Positions 42,407 to 51,715 are shown, counted from the first letter of the stretch. The stretch is 64,000 bases of DNA from Amycolatopsis bullii (GCF_014654205.1 NZ_BNAW01000011.1:62001-126000), one strand, 5' to 3'. Translations and numbers: made by a program. The notes: generated by a model from the sequence alone, not told the origin.

Positions 42407-44662
42407 ATGTCGCAGCAGGAACGTCCCGGATCTTCGGCCACCGGCGGGGTGAACCGGCGGCTGGTGCTCGCCGGCCTGGCCGGCGGGGTCGCCTCCGCCG
42501 GGTTGACCGGCCCGTCCGCCGCCGCGGCCGCGCCCGCCGGACGGCCCGAACGCGATCGGCGGGTCGAGGCGCTGCTCGGCAAGATGACCCTCGCCGAGAA
42601 GATCGGGCAGCTCCAGCTCGTCGGCGACGAAACCACCGCCCGCGCCGCGCTGGCGGCCGGACGGCTCGGCGGCGTCTTCTCCGTGGTCGGCGCCGCGAAA
42701 CTCAATGCGCTGCAACGCATCGCCGTCGAGCGGACCCGGCTCGGGATCCCGCTCGTCTTCGGCCTCGACGTCATCCACGGGTACACCACCAACTTCCCGA
42801 TCCCGCTCGCCCAGGGCGCGAGCTTCGACCCCGCCGTCGCGGGCACCGACGCCGCCGTCTCGGCCGGGGAAGCCCGCCGCAGCGGCATCCACTGGACCTA
42901 CGCCCCGATGATGGACGTCACCCACGAACCGCGGTGGGGCCGGATCGCCGAAGGCTACGGCGAGGACCCCTACCTCGCGGCGCGGTTCGCCGTCGCCAAG
43001 GTGCGCGGCTACCAGGGGGACGACTACTCCGCGCCGGACCGGGTGGCCGCCTGCGCCAAGCACTTCGTCGCCTACGGCGGTGCCGAAGGCGGGCGTGACT
43101 ACAACACCGTGGACGTCTCGCTGCAGCGGTTGCACAACCTCTATCTGCCGCCGTTCAAGGCCAGCGTCGAAGCGGGCGTCGCGACCGTCATGGCGAGCTT
43201 CAACACCATCAGCGGTGTACCGGCGCACGGCAACGGCTACGTCCTGCACGACGTCCTCAAGGGCGCCTACGGCTTCCGCGGGTTCGTCGTCAGCGACTAC
43301 ACCGGCATCGAGGAACTGATCCTGCACGGCCTGGCCGGCGACGGCGCGGACGCGGCGGCGGCCGCGCTCCCGGCCGGTGTCGACATGGAGATGGTGAGCA
43401 CGAATTACGCCCGCTTCGCCGAGCGGCTGCTGGCCGAACGCCGGATCACCCGGGACCAGATCGACGACGCCGTCCGCCGGATCCTGCTCGTCAAGTTCCG
43501 GCTCGGCCTGTTCGAGCGCCCGTACGTCGACGAAGCGACCGAGGTGAAAGCGCCTTCGCCGGCCGCGCTGGCCGCGTCGCGGCAGGTGGCCGCGCGGTGC
43601 ATGGTCCTGCTCAAGAACGACGGGCCGGTGCTGCCGCTGGCGAAGACGGTCGGCTCGGTCGCCGTCGTCGGGCCGCTCGGCGCGGCGACTTACGACCTCA
43701 ACGGCACCTGGGCGGGCCTGGGCACCGGCGCCGGGACGACGCCGCCGGTGACCGTGGTCGACGGGATCAAGGCCGCGGTACCGGGCGCCGCCGTCAGCTA
43801 CACCCCCGGCTGCACAGCAGACGGGACCGACACCGGCGGATTCGCCGCCGCCCAGCAGGCGGCGCGCGCCGCCGACGTGACGGTCGTGGTGGTCGGCGAA
43901 ACGGCCGCGATGAGCGGCGAAGCGGCGGCGCGCAGCACCATCGACCTCCCCGGCGTGCAGCAGCAGCTGGTCGCCGCGATCAAGGAGACCGGGAAACCCT
44001 TCGTGGTCGTGCTCGTCAACGGCCGTCCGCTCACCATCCCGTACCTGCACGAGAACGCGCCCGCCATCCTCGAGGCGTGGGCGCCGGGCGTGCAGGGCGG
44101 CCACGCGATCGCGGACGTCCTGTTCGGCGTGGTGAACCCGGGCGGCAAGCTGCCGGTGAGCTTCCCGCGCGCGGTGGGCCAGATCCCGGTGTACTACAAC
44201 CACGAGAACACCGGGCGCCCCGCCGACCCGGCCAGCAAGTACACGTCCAAGTACCTGGACCTGCCGAGCGGGCCGCTCTACGAGTTCGGCCACGGCCTGT
44301 CCTACACCACGTTCCGCGTCGACGGCCTGCGGCTGTCGGGGACGAGCCTGCCAGCCCGCGGCGGCCGCATCGAGGTGAGCGCCACCGTCACCAACACCGG
44401 AGGCCGGGACGGCGACGAAGTCGTCCAGCTCTACCTGCGCGACCCGGTCGCCACCATCGTCCAGCCGGTGCGGCGGCTGCGCGGCTTCCGCAGGGTGACC
44501 CTGGCCGCGGGCGCGTCGACGACGGTGTCGTTCACCCTCACCCCGGACGACGTCGGGTTCTACGACAACACGGCCCGGTTCCGCGTGGAGCCGGGGAAGA
44601 TCGAGGTCTACGTCGGCACCAGCTCGGCGGCCACGCTCTCGGCGAGCTTCATGGTGGTCTAA
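42407..44662 (+). CDS. Secreted GH3 beta-glycosidase (beta-glucosidase, BglX-like)
   Basis: 751 aa from the ATG at 42407. A Tat-like signal (NRRLVLAGLAGGVASAG) leads. GH3 N-terminal barrel: KMTLAEKIGQLQLVG, FGLDVIHGYTTNFPIPL, DVTHEPRWGRIAEGYGEDPYL, CAKHFVAYGGAEGGRDYN. The nucleophile Asp is in GFVVSDYTGIEEL. The C-terminal barrel and fibronectin III-like domain (GGRDGDEVVQLYLRDP) follow. It hydrolyses beta-glucosides released by cellulases outside the cell. It is 7 kb from the GH5/GH9 genes and has no CebR box in its upstream region. Confidence 0.93.
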   Translation: MSQQERPGSSATGGVNRRLVLAGLAGGVASAGLTGPSAAAAAPAGRPERDRRVEALLGKMTLAEKIGQLQLVGDETTARAALAAGRLGGVFSVVGAAKLNALQRIAVERTRLGIPLVFGLDVIHGYTTNFPIPLAQGASFDPAVAGTDAAVSAGEARRSGIHWTYAPMMDVTHEPRWGRIAEGYGEDPYLAARFAVAKVRGYQGDDYSAPDRVAACAKHFVAYGGAEGGRDYNTVDVSLQRLHNLYLPPFKASVEAGVATVMASFNTISGVPAHGNGYVLHDVLKGAYGFRGFVVSDYTGIEELILHGLAGDGADAAAAALPAGVDMEMVSTNYARFAERLLAERRITRDQIDDAVRRILLVKFRLGLFERPYVDEATEVKAPSPAALAASRQVAARCMVLLKNDGPVLPLAKTVGSVAVVGPLGAATYDLNGTWAGLGTGAGTTPPVTVVDGIKAAVPGAAVSYTPGCTADGTDTGGFAAAQQAARAADVTVVVVGETAAMSGEAAARSTIDLPGVQQQLVAAIKETGKPFVVVLVNGRPLTIPYLHENAPAILEAWAPGVQGGHAIADVLFGVVNPGGKLPVSFPRAVGQIPVYYNHENTGRPADPASKYTSKYLDLPSGPLYEFGHGLSYTTFRVDGLRLSGTSLPARGGRIEVSATVTNTGGRDGDEVVQLYLRDPVATIVQPVRRLRGFRRVTLAAGASTTVSFTLTPDDVGFYDNTARFRVEPGKIEVYVGTSSAATLSASFMVV

Positions 44663-44684
44663 ACCACCGGGGACCGCCGGGGAC

Positions 44685-45390
44685 CGCTCGACGGTGTCCC
44701 GGCGGCAGCGTCCGCCGGTCGAGCACGCCACCCGGCGTCCGCGTGTATTCGGCGTTGCGCACCGGCTCCGGGCTCACCGCGTTGACCGGTCCATTAAGGA
44801 CGGACCTGGTCAGTGCGTGCAGGTGGGCGTCGGCGAGGTCGTCGATGCCGATCCACGGCATCCACTGCCGTCCCGTGCCGAGCGGGCCGCCCAGCCCGGC
44901 GGCGAACAGCGGGTACTGCAGCCGCTCCGGCGCGGCCCCGGACCACGCGGAGCCCCGCCGCCGACGCCGGTTCGGTCGCCGCTTCCCACTCCGCAACGGC
45001 TTCGGCGAGAACCCTTGCCCCCGCTCGCTTTTCCCGGTCAGTATCTCGTCATCGCGGCCCGGCCCGTAGTAGCCGACCGCGGACGCCGCCGGCGAGCAGG
45101 TCCGCGGCGGGTGCCTCCGGGTGCCACGTCCGCTCGCCGGGGCCATCGGCGGGCCGCCGCACCAGCCGGACGACCTGGTGTCCCCCGGCGGTGAGCAGCG
45201 CCGCCAGCACCGTCCCGACCAGACCGCTCGCCCCGGTCACGGCGACCGTCAGCAGCTCGTGCCGGTACCGCCGGAGCGCGGCCAGATCGGCGGCCAGCCG
45301 GCGGTCGCGCCGGGCGGACATCGAGCGCCGGAACGCGGCGGGATCCTCGGTGCCGGCCGCGCGAACGACCCTGGCCACGATCACCCCTCG
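44685..45390 (-). pseudogene. TIGR01777-family NAD-dependent epimerase, decayed
   Basis: Two minus-strand frames together spell a broken SDR-type protein. The first (45050-45390) has RDRRLAADLAALRRYRHELLTVAVTGASGLVGTVL and GGHQVVRLVRRPADGPGE, the NAD-binding N-terminus. The second (44685-44950) has PLFAAGLGGPLGTGRQWMPWIGIDDLADAHLHAL and GPVNAVSPEPVRNAEYTRTPGGVL, the C-terminal DUF1731 side. The middle ~100 residues are missing or scrambled. The head also carries the tail of the SRPBCC-like domain often fused to this family. Confidence 0.75.
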
Positions 45391-45475
45391 GCGCACGTTG
45401 ATGCAATGTGCGGGGAACCTAAAGGAATGATCGACTTCGCGCGCGCCGAAACCGCCCCGGGCGACGGGAACGCGA

Positions 45476-46045
45476 TCAGACGATGTCGAGCCGAGGTGCC
45501 GCCGACGCGGCTTCTGCCGCATTGACGATCGCGTGCGCGTCCGACACGTTGTTCACCCGGACGGCCATGGCCGGAATCGCCCGCTTCGACGGACGGGTCG
45601 TGTACACGGCGAGGAACTTCGTCGATCTGTTGTAGACGGCGGCCTTGGCCTGGTTCCAGTCGACCTCGAGGACCTGCTTGCGCACGATGCCGACGAACAG
45701 GAACAGGAGCCGCTGCGTGGTGCACGCGAGCACCCCGAAGCCCTCTCCCTGCGCCCCGGTCAGTGCGAGGACCCGCTCTTCGGGACGGAGGAAGGCGGCC
45801 AGGAGGTTGACCTCCTTCCTCGAGCCGACGAGCAGTCCGCTCACCCGGCTCACCGCCTGGGCGATGTCCGGCCGCAGAGCGGGAGGAGGCGCCTCGGCCG
45901 GCTCCGGCTTCGGGGCCGCGGCCTTCGGGCGGTCGGCGGTGTGGAACGTCCAGTACCGCCCGTCCCAGTAGCGGATCAGCCGCTCGTCGAGCGGGTCGGT
46001 GAACCACCCGGGCGAGCGCACCGGGGCCATCGGGGACCGGGTCAC
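45476..46045 (-). CDS. DUF2510/PH-like domain protein
   Basis: 189 aa. The N-terminal DUF2510 box is SPGWFTDPLDERLIRYWDGRYWTFHTAD. A Lys/Pro/Ala linker follows, then a PH-like beta domain from ~75 (LRPEERVLALTGAQGEGFGVLACTTQRLLFLF) ending in RAIPAMAVRVNNVSDAHAIVNAAEAA. Such proteins are thought to bind membranes or proteins; no enzymatic motif seen. Its start is 3 nt from the stop of the DUF4041 gene, so the two form a unit. Confidence 0.8.
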   Translation of the reverse strand: MTRSPMAPVRSPGWFTDPLDERLIRYWDGRYWTFHTADRPKAAAPKPEPAEAPPPALRPDIAQAVSRVSGLLVGSRKEVNLLAAFLRPEERVLALTGAQGEGFGVLACTTQRLLFLFVGIVRKQVLEVDWNQAKAAVYNRSTKFLAVYTTRPSKRAIPAMAVRVNNVSDAHAIVNAAEAASAAPRLDIV

Positions 46046-46048
46046 CGC

Positions 46049-47389
46049 TCACTCACCACCGTCGTCGGACAGGTCGCCGTCCGCGTGCACCGCCACGCCC
46101 GAAAGCACGGGCGCGCCGGTCTCGCGCCGGCTCGGGTCGGACGCACGCCACTCGACGGCTTCAGGTGTGTCGGTGTACTGGACCACGTGGGCGTTCCGGA
46201 TGGCGAGCAGCTGCTCCTTCACCTCGGCTGGCGTGGCGTAGAAGAATTCCCGCCGCATGTTGACCAGGTTGACGCGCTTGTGGCTCAGCCGGCGGTGCAG
46301 CTCGGTTTCCAGAGAGACCGCGTCGTCGGAGAAAACCAGGGCGTGGACGTCGAACCGGAACGGCACGGACGCGTCCCCGAGCTCGCGGACCCGGTCGAGC
46401 GGTTCCTGCCGCCGGGTCATCCCGATCTTGACCACGTTCGGGCCGAACGCCCCGATGTTGGAGATGACGTACACGTGTCCCACCCGGATGTTGGCCGCGC
46501 GCAGCTCGACCCCGGCGATGGCCTCGTCGATCGACGTCAGCTGCGCACGCGCTTGCGCGACGCCGTCCAGGTCACCCTTCGCTTCGAGCTTGGCGACCGC
46601 GGTGGCGTAGTGCGCTCGCTCCTTGGCCAGGCGGGCACGTTCCCGCTCGATCTCCTTCATCACCTTGGCTTCTTCGCGGAGACGCTCGCGTTCCGCGCGG
46701 GCTTCTTCTCGCTCGGCCTCGACCTTCACGAGATGATCCGCGGTCAAGTCGATCTCGCGGAGCCGAAGCCGGTGATAGCCGTCCGAAACGGCGATCCGCA
46801 TCAGCACGCCCAGCCGGCCGATCGTGTCCCGTGTGGTCGACAGGCGCTTCTTCACCGCCTCGCGAGTGTGAGGCTTGACCACGCGGACCGCGTTGTCGGC
46901 CTCGGCGTTGTAGGCGCGCAGCATGAGCTTCGCCATGTCGCGGCCGAGCTTCTGCCCCTCCTTCACCGAACCGTTGACGGCCCAGTCGACCTGACAGGAA
47001 ACCGCGTTGCCCCGCGCCTCGGCCTTGATCTGCTCGCGCAGCCTCTTCAGCTCGTCCTTGTAGGCGACGGCGTCATCCAGGGGGTGGGCGTACTCGTAGA
47101 CACCGACTTCCTGGAGCAGTGCGAGTTCTCGCGTCTCCACCAGCCTCGACTGCCACGCCGCGGCCTCGGCTTTCAGTTGATCGAGCGAGGCATCCAGTGC
47201 CGCGCTGTCCTGCTTCGTGCGCTCGACGGCCGAACGCAGGTTCCGCAGGTCTGCTTCGAGGGCAGGAGTCTCCACGCCGCGCAACTGGGTGACCCATCCC
47301 CGCAACTCCGCAATCGTCGCGTGCGCCGCGCCGAGTTGCTGCTGCAGCAAAGCCGGATCCGCATTCTCCCGGCCACCGAACAGCGCCAC
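46049..47389 (-). CDS. DUF4041 protein with T5orf172/MUG113 (GIY-YIG) nuclease-like domain
   Basis: 446 aa from a GTG at 47389 with GGGGGGAGC upstream (a GTG at 47422 would add 11 residues). A long coiled coil (~15-75) precedes DUF4041 (~90-190; QVDWAVNGSVKEGQKLGRDMAKLMLRAYNAEADNAV). A second coiled coil (EREEARAERERLREEAKVMKEIERER, ~230-280) leads to the GIY-YIG-like fold at ~310-400: GHVYVISNIGAFGPNVVKIGMTRR, LGDASVPFRFDVHALVFSDDA, ETELHRRL. The family occurs in phages, mobile elements and defence islands. Function unknown; a nuclease role is only suggested by the fold. Confidence 0.82.
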   Translation of the reverse strand: MALFGGRENADPALLQQQLGAAHATIAELRGWVTQLRGVETPALEADLRNLRSAVERTKQDSAALDASLDQLKAEAAAWQSRLVETRELALLQEVGVYEYAHPLDDAVAYKDELKRLREQIKAEARGNAVSCQVDWAVNGSVKEGQKLGRDMAKLMLRAYNAEADNAVRVVKPHTREAVKKRLSTTRDTIGRLGVLMRIAVSDGYHRLRLREIDLTADHLVKVEAEREEARAERERLREEAKVMKEIERERARLAKERAHYATAVAKLEAKGDLDGVAQARAQLTSIDEAIAGVELRAANIRVGHVYVISNIGAFGPNVVKIGMTRRQEPLDRVRELGDASVPFRFDVHALVFSDDAVSLETELHRRLSHKRVNLVNMRREFFYATPAEVKEQLLAIRNAHVVQYTDTPEAVEWRASDPSRRETGAPVLSGVAVHADGDLSDDGGE

Positions 47390-47529
47390 TCCTGCTCCCC
47401 CCTCACTCCGGTATCCGGTCACCGCGGACCGAACGGCTCACCTGAGATCGTCGGCCGCCTTCGCCTTGTTACGGCCGTGACGGTAAATCTGCGGGACCGG
47501 TCCCATCGCCAATGTGCCATTCTGTTCCG

Positions 47530-50316
47530 ATGGGGGGAACTGAGCCGCTCGGATTTGTCGGGGCCGATGTGCTGGTCAAACTGCTCGGGGCGCTTTGCCT
47601 GCGGCCGCGGCGTGGGGACCGGCCGCGGAAACTCGACGAACAATGCCACTGGGGTGACTACCAGGACGAACGGTCCGAACGGCGGGGCCTGCCCATGGTG
47701 TGCCTCGTCCGGCCGCCGGAAAGCGGGGATGTGCTGCCCGCCGTCGCGGAGCGGCTCAAGACCGCGAAACCGCAGGGCAGCATCCGGTACGCGCGGCCGG
47801 ACCTCACCGGGCACGAAGGGCGGGACGAAGCCGGGCCCGCGACCGCCGACTCCGTCACCGTCGTGCGGGACATCCTGCGCGAGGCGCGGAAAGAACTCGG
47901 GGACAGCGCGACCGCGCACACCAGCCGGCTGCCGTTCCCGCTGTTCGACCTCGTCTACTGGCTCATGCTGCAGGACTACGACGGCCGCGAGGATCCCGAC
48001 GGGGTGCTGCGGCGGGCCATCCGGCGGATCAGCCTCGCCGAACGGTTCAGCTCCTCCGCCGAGGACGCCGTCAAGCAGCTGCCCGAAAACCAGGGCATCT
48101 GGAAGGTGTTCTCGCTGCTCGTGCGCGGGCTCACCCTGCTGACCTTCCGGATCGCCGTCACCGGGCGGGTGCCCCTGCTCTCCGGGCGGTACCGCTGGTT
48201 CCTGCGCCAGCCCCACCTCGCCCCCGAGATGTCGGGCAGCTTCGTCCGCTTCGCCCGGCGGCTCACCGAAGGACAGTGGCAGGAGGAGGCCCCCGAGTAC
48301 GTCTGCCGCCTGCTGCTGAACGCCTTCCTCGAAGACCTGCGGCGCGCCTACCGGCTGCGGCCGTGGCGGGTGTGGCGGCGGCGCCGGATGACCTACCCCG
48401 TGCTGCTGCTCGACGAGGTGAGCGTCGGCAACGGCGGCTACCGGCTGCTGGAACTGGTCAACTCGGTGCGCAACCAGGTCGGCCTGTTCGACCCGCTGCT
48501 GGTCGTCAGCGCCAGTCCCGCGCCACCGCCGGACGCCGAGCCGACGCCGCACCGCCCGCAGTTCCAGGCGGAGCAGGCGCGCGCCGCGTACGTCGCCTGG
48601 CAGAACCAGCTCGAACGCGACCGCCGGGAGCGCCGGCCGACCGCCTGGTACCTGCCGATCGGCGTCCGGCCGCCCGGCGACGACGACGAACCCCGGGTCC
48701 GGCAGATGCTGCAGACCCTGGGCAGCGACTACCGGTTCCGCAGGCAGGTGCGGCCGCCGTGGTGGGCGAGCCGGTGGACGCGGATCGGCGCGCCGGTCTT
48801 GGTCGTCGCGCTGGTCGCCGGGTTCGTCGCCTACCGCGCCCACGACACCTACGCCGAGCACTGCGGCTCCGGCAACCTCTGGCTGACCTGGACCGGCAGC
48901 GAGTGCGTCGGGGTCACGGACGGCTCCGAGGACGTCTTCCAGCCGTCGGACGCGACGATCCGGCAGGTCGAAGCGGTCGTGCTGGACCAGAACCACCGCG
49001 CGGAGCAGCTGCACGGAGCCCATCCGGAACGCCCGTACATCACGCTCGTCGTGCTGCAGGCGCTGACGTCGTCCAACAACCTCGCGGACGGGCTGACCAC
49101 CGAACGCGAATCGCTGGAAGGGGTCGCGGTCGCCCAGCTGCGGCAGTTGAACGCGCCCGGCTCGGCCGACCCGATCGTCCGGCTGCTCATCGCCAACGCG
49201 GGCCGCAACATGCGGGAAGGCGTGCGGGTGGCGAACCAGCTGCGGCTGCAGGCCCAGCAGGACAGCAGCATCGTCGGCGTGGTCGGGCTGGACATGAGCA
49301 GCACGCCGACGCAGCGGACCATCGCCGCGCTGACCAACGCCGGGCTGCCGATGGTCGCCTCGACGCTGTCCGCGGACCCGCTGGCCGACCTGAACCCGAT
49401 GTACTTCCAGGTGACGCCGCAGAACCGGCGTGAGGCCGCGGTCGCGGCCGGATTCGCCGACCGGCTGCCGGGCCCGCGCGCGGTCCGCGTCTACTACTCC
49501 GACGACGACGCCGACGTGTACAGCACCAACCTGCGTGACGACGTGCTCAAGTCCTTCCGCGACAGGGGTTTCCAGGCCGAAGCACGGGCGTTCACCCCGG
49601 ACGGGGGCCTCGGCGGGCCGCCGTCGCACGTGCGGTACGGCGAGACGCTGCTGGGCAACGCCGGTGCGGCCGGACGGGACACCTGTTCCTACGACGGCCT
49701 GGCGTTCTTCGCCGGCCGGGGCGTGCCCGACTTCGGCCAGTTCCTCGGCAGCGCCGCGCAGTGCGGCAGCCGGGCCACGGTGATCGGCGACGACGACGTC
49801 ACGCGGTTCGTCGCCGACCAGGGCGAACGCCGGCGCAACCGCGCGCTGCCCTACTACTACCTCTCGTTCGCCACCGCGCCGGTCACCCAGCCGAGCGGTG
49901 CCGCGCTCGACTTCTACACGACGCTGGACGAGACGCTGTTCCCGTTCGAGCGGACGCCGGAAGGCCGCTCGTACGACGGCCACGCCGCCCTGGCCTACGA
50001 CGCCGCGCAGGTGATGATCGTCGCGGCGGCGTACCTGCGCGAGACCGCGGCCGAGATCCCGGTGACGCCGGGGGCGATCTGGCGCGAGATCACCGCCATC
50101 CACACGTCGCGCCCGGGCGCCGAACAGGTCAACAAGTACCTCGAAGGCGTCACCGGCACCATCGACTACGGCGGCGACATCGGCCGGAACGTGCCCCAGA
50201 ACAAGCCGGTCGCGGTGATGGGCGTGTCGGGCGGCGAGGTGGACAAGTCCGTGCACGGCTTCTGCGGCGCCGCCGACTGGGCCGCCTCGGACACCTGGTG
50301 CCCGCCCGATCCCTAG
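47530..50316 (+). CDS. Single-pass membrane protein with periplasmic-binding (type I) ligand-binding ectodomain
   Basis: 928 aa from the ATG at 47530 (a GTG at 47512 is possible). The first ~415 residues are soluble, helical and rich in Arg/Trp, with LPFPLFDLVYWLMLQDYDG and TYPVLLLDEVSVGNGGYRLLELV (a Walker B-like LLLLDE segment, but no clear P-loop). One helix follows (IGAPVLVVALVAGFVAY). The outer ~480 residues are a Leu/Ile/Val-binding-protein-like fold (YITLVVLQALTSSNNLADG, VGVVGLDMSSTPTQRTIAAL, NPMYFQVTPQNRREAAVAAGFAD). No permease or ATPase gene is near, so it looks like a receptor, not a transporter part. Confidence 0.72.
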   Translation: MGGTEPLGFVGADVLVKLLGALCLRPRRGDRPRKLDEQCHWGDYQDERSERRGLPMVCLVRPPESGDVLPAVAERLKTAKPQGSIRYARPDLTGHEGRDEAGPATADSVTVVRDILREARKELGDSATAHTSRLPFPLFDLVYWLMLQDYDGREDPDGVLRRAIRRISLAERFSSSAEDAVKQLPENQGIWKVFSLLVRGLTLLTFRIAVTGRVPLLSGRYRWFLRQPHLAPEMSGSFVRFARRLTEGQWQEEAPEYVCRLLLNAFLEDLRRAYRLRPWRVWRRRRMTYPVLLLDEVSVGNGGYRLLELVNSVRNQVGLFDPLLVVSASPAPPPDAEPTPHRPQFQAEQARAAYVAWQNQLERDRRERRPTAWYLPIGVRPPGDDDEPRVRQMLQTLGSDYRFRRQVRPPWWASRWTRIGAPVLVVALVAGFVAYRAHDTYAEHCGSGNLWLTWTGSECVGVTDGSEDVFQPSDATIRQVEAVVLDQNHRAEQLHGAHPERPYITLVVLQALTSSNNLADGLTTERESLEGVAVAQLRQLNAPGSADPIVRLLIANAGRNMREGVRVANQLRLQAQQDSSIVGVVGLDMSSTPTQRTIAALTNAGLPMVASTLSADPLADLNPMYFQVTPQNRREAAVAAGFADRLPGPRAVRVYYSDDDADVYSTNLRDDVLKSFRDRGFQAEARAFTPDGGLGGPPSHVRYGETLLGNAGAAGRDTCSYDGLAFFAGRGVPDFGQFLGSAAQCGSRATVIGDDDVTRFVADQGERRRNRALPYYYLSFATAPVTQPSGAALDFYTTLDETLFPFERTPEGRSYDGHAALAYDAAQVMIVAAAYLRETAAEIPVTPGAIWREITAIHTSRPGAEQVNKYLEGVTGTIDYGGDIGRNVPQNKPVAVMGVSGGEVDKSVHGFCGAADWAASDTWCPPDP

Positions 50317-50347
50317 CGAGGGCCGGATGAGTCTGGCCAAAGCGGCC

Positions 50348-50368
50348 AAGGTGAGCAAAACTCACCTT
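50348..50368 (+). promoter_or_regulatory. Hairpin over the ribosome site of the DUF1206 gene
   Basis: AAGGTGAG (50348-50355) pairs perfectly with CTCACCTT (50361-50368), and the ATG starts at 50370. The left arm is the only Shine-Dalgarno-like sequence, so the hairpin would hide it. It may equally be a DNA operator. Confidence 0.5.
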
Positions 50369-50369
50369 C

Positions 50370-51134
50370 ATGCCCGAACTGAGAGCTTTCAGCCTGCTTG
50401 CCCGGATCGGGTTGACCTGCTATGCGGCCGTGCACTTGATCGTCGCCTGGCTGGCCGTCCAGGTGGCGCTCGGCGACAACGAACGGGCCGACAAGGCGGG
50501 CGCGTTGCAGATCGTCGCGTCCGAGGGCGGCGCGGGGCTGCTCTGGCTGGTCGCCGCCGGCACGGGCGTGCTGGCACTGTGGCAGCTCGCCGAGGCAATC
50601 ACCGGCCACCGGAACGCCGGCCCGCGGCGGCGCTGGGTGCGGCGGACGGTCAGCGGCGTCGAAGTGGTGCTGTACGGCCTCGTCGCCTACAGCGCGGGCA
50701 AGACGGCGCTGGGCGCGTCCGGCAAGGCGGGGTCGGTGGTCGCGAGCGTGCTGGGCCGGCCGGGGGGCGCAGTCGCGGTGATCGCGGCGGGCGTTCTGGT
50801 CATCGCGATCGCCGCGTGGCTCGCCTACCGCGGCGCGCGCAAGAAGTTCCTCCGCGACCTCGACTTCGGCGGCGCGTCCCGGACGCTGCGGCGGTCGACC
50901 ACCCGGCTCGGCCAGATCGGCTGGTGCGCGGTGGGGGCCCTGTACGCGACGGTGGGGGCGATGTTCGTGCTGGCCGCGGTCCGCTACGACCCCGCCAAGG
51001 CCGGCGGCTTGGACCCGGCGCTGAAGACGCTGGCCATGCAACCGTACGGCCAGGCGCTGCTGCTGGCGCTGGCCGCGGGCATCGCGGTGTTCGGCGTGTT
51101 CGCGCTGCTGGAGGCGCGGTTCCGCCGGCTGTGA
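50370..51134 (+). CDS. DUF1206 membrane protein
   Basis: 254 aa with about six membrane helices arranged as three helix pairs, the DUF1206 pattern: LLARIGLTCYAAVHLIVAWLAVQVALG, EVVLYGLVAYSAGKTALG, GQIGWCAVGALYATVGAMFVLAAVRYDPAKAGGLDPALKTLA. The last segment, QPYGQALLLALAAGIAVFGVFALLEARFRRL, is the typical end. Function unknown. It starts 54 nt after the receptor-like gene. Confidence 0.88.
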   Translation: MPELRAFSLLARIGLTCYAAVHLIVAWLAVQVALGDNERADKAGALQIVASEGGAGLLWLVAAGTGVLALWQLAEAITGHRNAGPRRRWVRRTVSGVEVVLYGLVAYSAGKTALGASGKAGSVVASVLGRPGGAVAVIAAGVLVIAIAAWLAYRGARKKFLRDLDFGGASRTLRRSTTRLGQIGWCAVGALYATVGAMFVLAAVRYDPAKAGGLDPALKTLAMQPYGQALLLALAAGIAVFGVFALLEARFRRL

Positions 51135-51158
51135 CGCCGACCGGGGCCGTCCCCCGGG

Positions 51159-51515
51159 TCACCGGTGCAGGTGCTGGGCCCAGTCCGCGGGCACGCGGCC
51201 GGCCGGCCCGGGCGCGGGCTGGGTGAGCGGCCGGTGTTCGGGCCCGGCGAGCGCGGGGCCCGATTCGTACAGCACTTCTTCGCCGTAGTCCCAGAACCAC
51301 TCTTCGCCGGGCTCGAAGCTGCGCGCCAGCCGGTGCCCGCTGGCGGCGGCGTGACCGCTGGCGTGCTGCCCGGGCGACGAATCACAGCACCCGACGTGCC
51401 CGCATTCCGCGCAGCGGCGGAGGTGGAACCACCAGCCCTGCGGGTCCGCGGTCTCGCAGTCCGCACAACCCGGGCCGCTGGGCGGCACCGAGGGATCCAC
51501 TCCTTGCACGCGCAC
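51159..51515 (-). CDS. UBP-type zinc-finger protein
   Basis: 118 aa. The zinc ligands are visible: GCADCETADPQGWWFHLRRCAECGHVGCCDSSPGQHASGHAAASGHRLARSFEPGEEWFWDY. This is the Cys/His pattern of the ubiquitin-hydrolase zinc finger that stands alone in many actinobacteria. Partner unknown. It converges with the DUF1206 gene (24 nt apart). GTG/ATG start at 51515. Confidence 0.88.
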   Translation of the reverse strand: MRVQGVDPSVPPSGPGCADCETADPQGWWFHLRRCAECGHVGCCDSSPGQHASGHAAASGHRLARSFEPGEEWFWDYGEEVLYESGPALAGPEHRPLTQPAPGPAGRVPADWAQHLHR

Positions 51516-51686
51516 TCCTCTGCTCGACCGGACACACCCAGCTTAGGCGCCACCGGCCGGAACCCGCAGGGCCGGGCCACCGAACCGGTTTCCCTCCGGC
51601 CCGCGTCGGAAAATCGTCGATTCTTTCGATTATTCGACGCCTTCGATCACCGAACTCCAGGCGAAAGATCCTTATTGGCGGGAGCA

Positions 51687-51715
51687 TTGACGACGGATAC
51701 CGATCATGTTGGAAT
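51687..51715 (+). promoter_or_regulatory. Candidate promoter of the GH5 gene
   Basis: TTGACG (51687-51692) and TGGAAT (51710-51715) are 17 nt apart, 33 nt before the ATG at 51748. The -35 box is good, the -10 box is weak. No CebR box is present in this upstream region. Confidence 0.45.

Noticed and set aside
47419..50358. 979-codon minus-strand frame opposite the receptor-like gene
   Set aside because: Arg/Gly/Val-rich shadow frame; the plus strand has a membrane helix and a ligand-binding fold.
50348..50368. IdeR/DmdR iron box
   Set aside because: The half sites AGGTGAG/CTCACCT are separated by 5 nt; iron boxes have about 1 nt.
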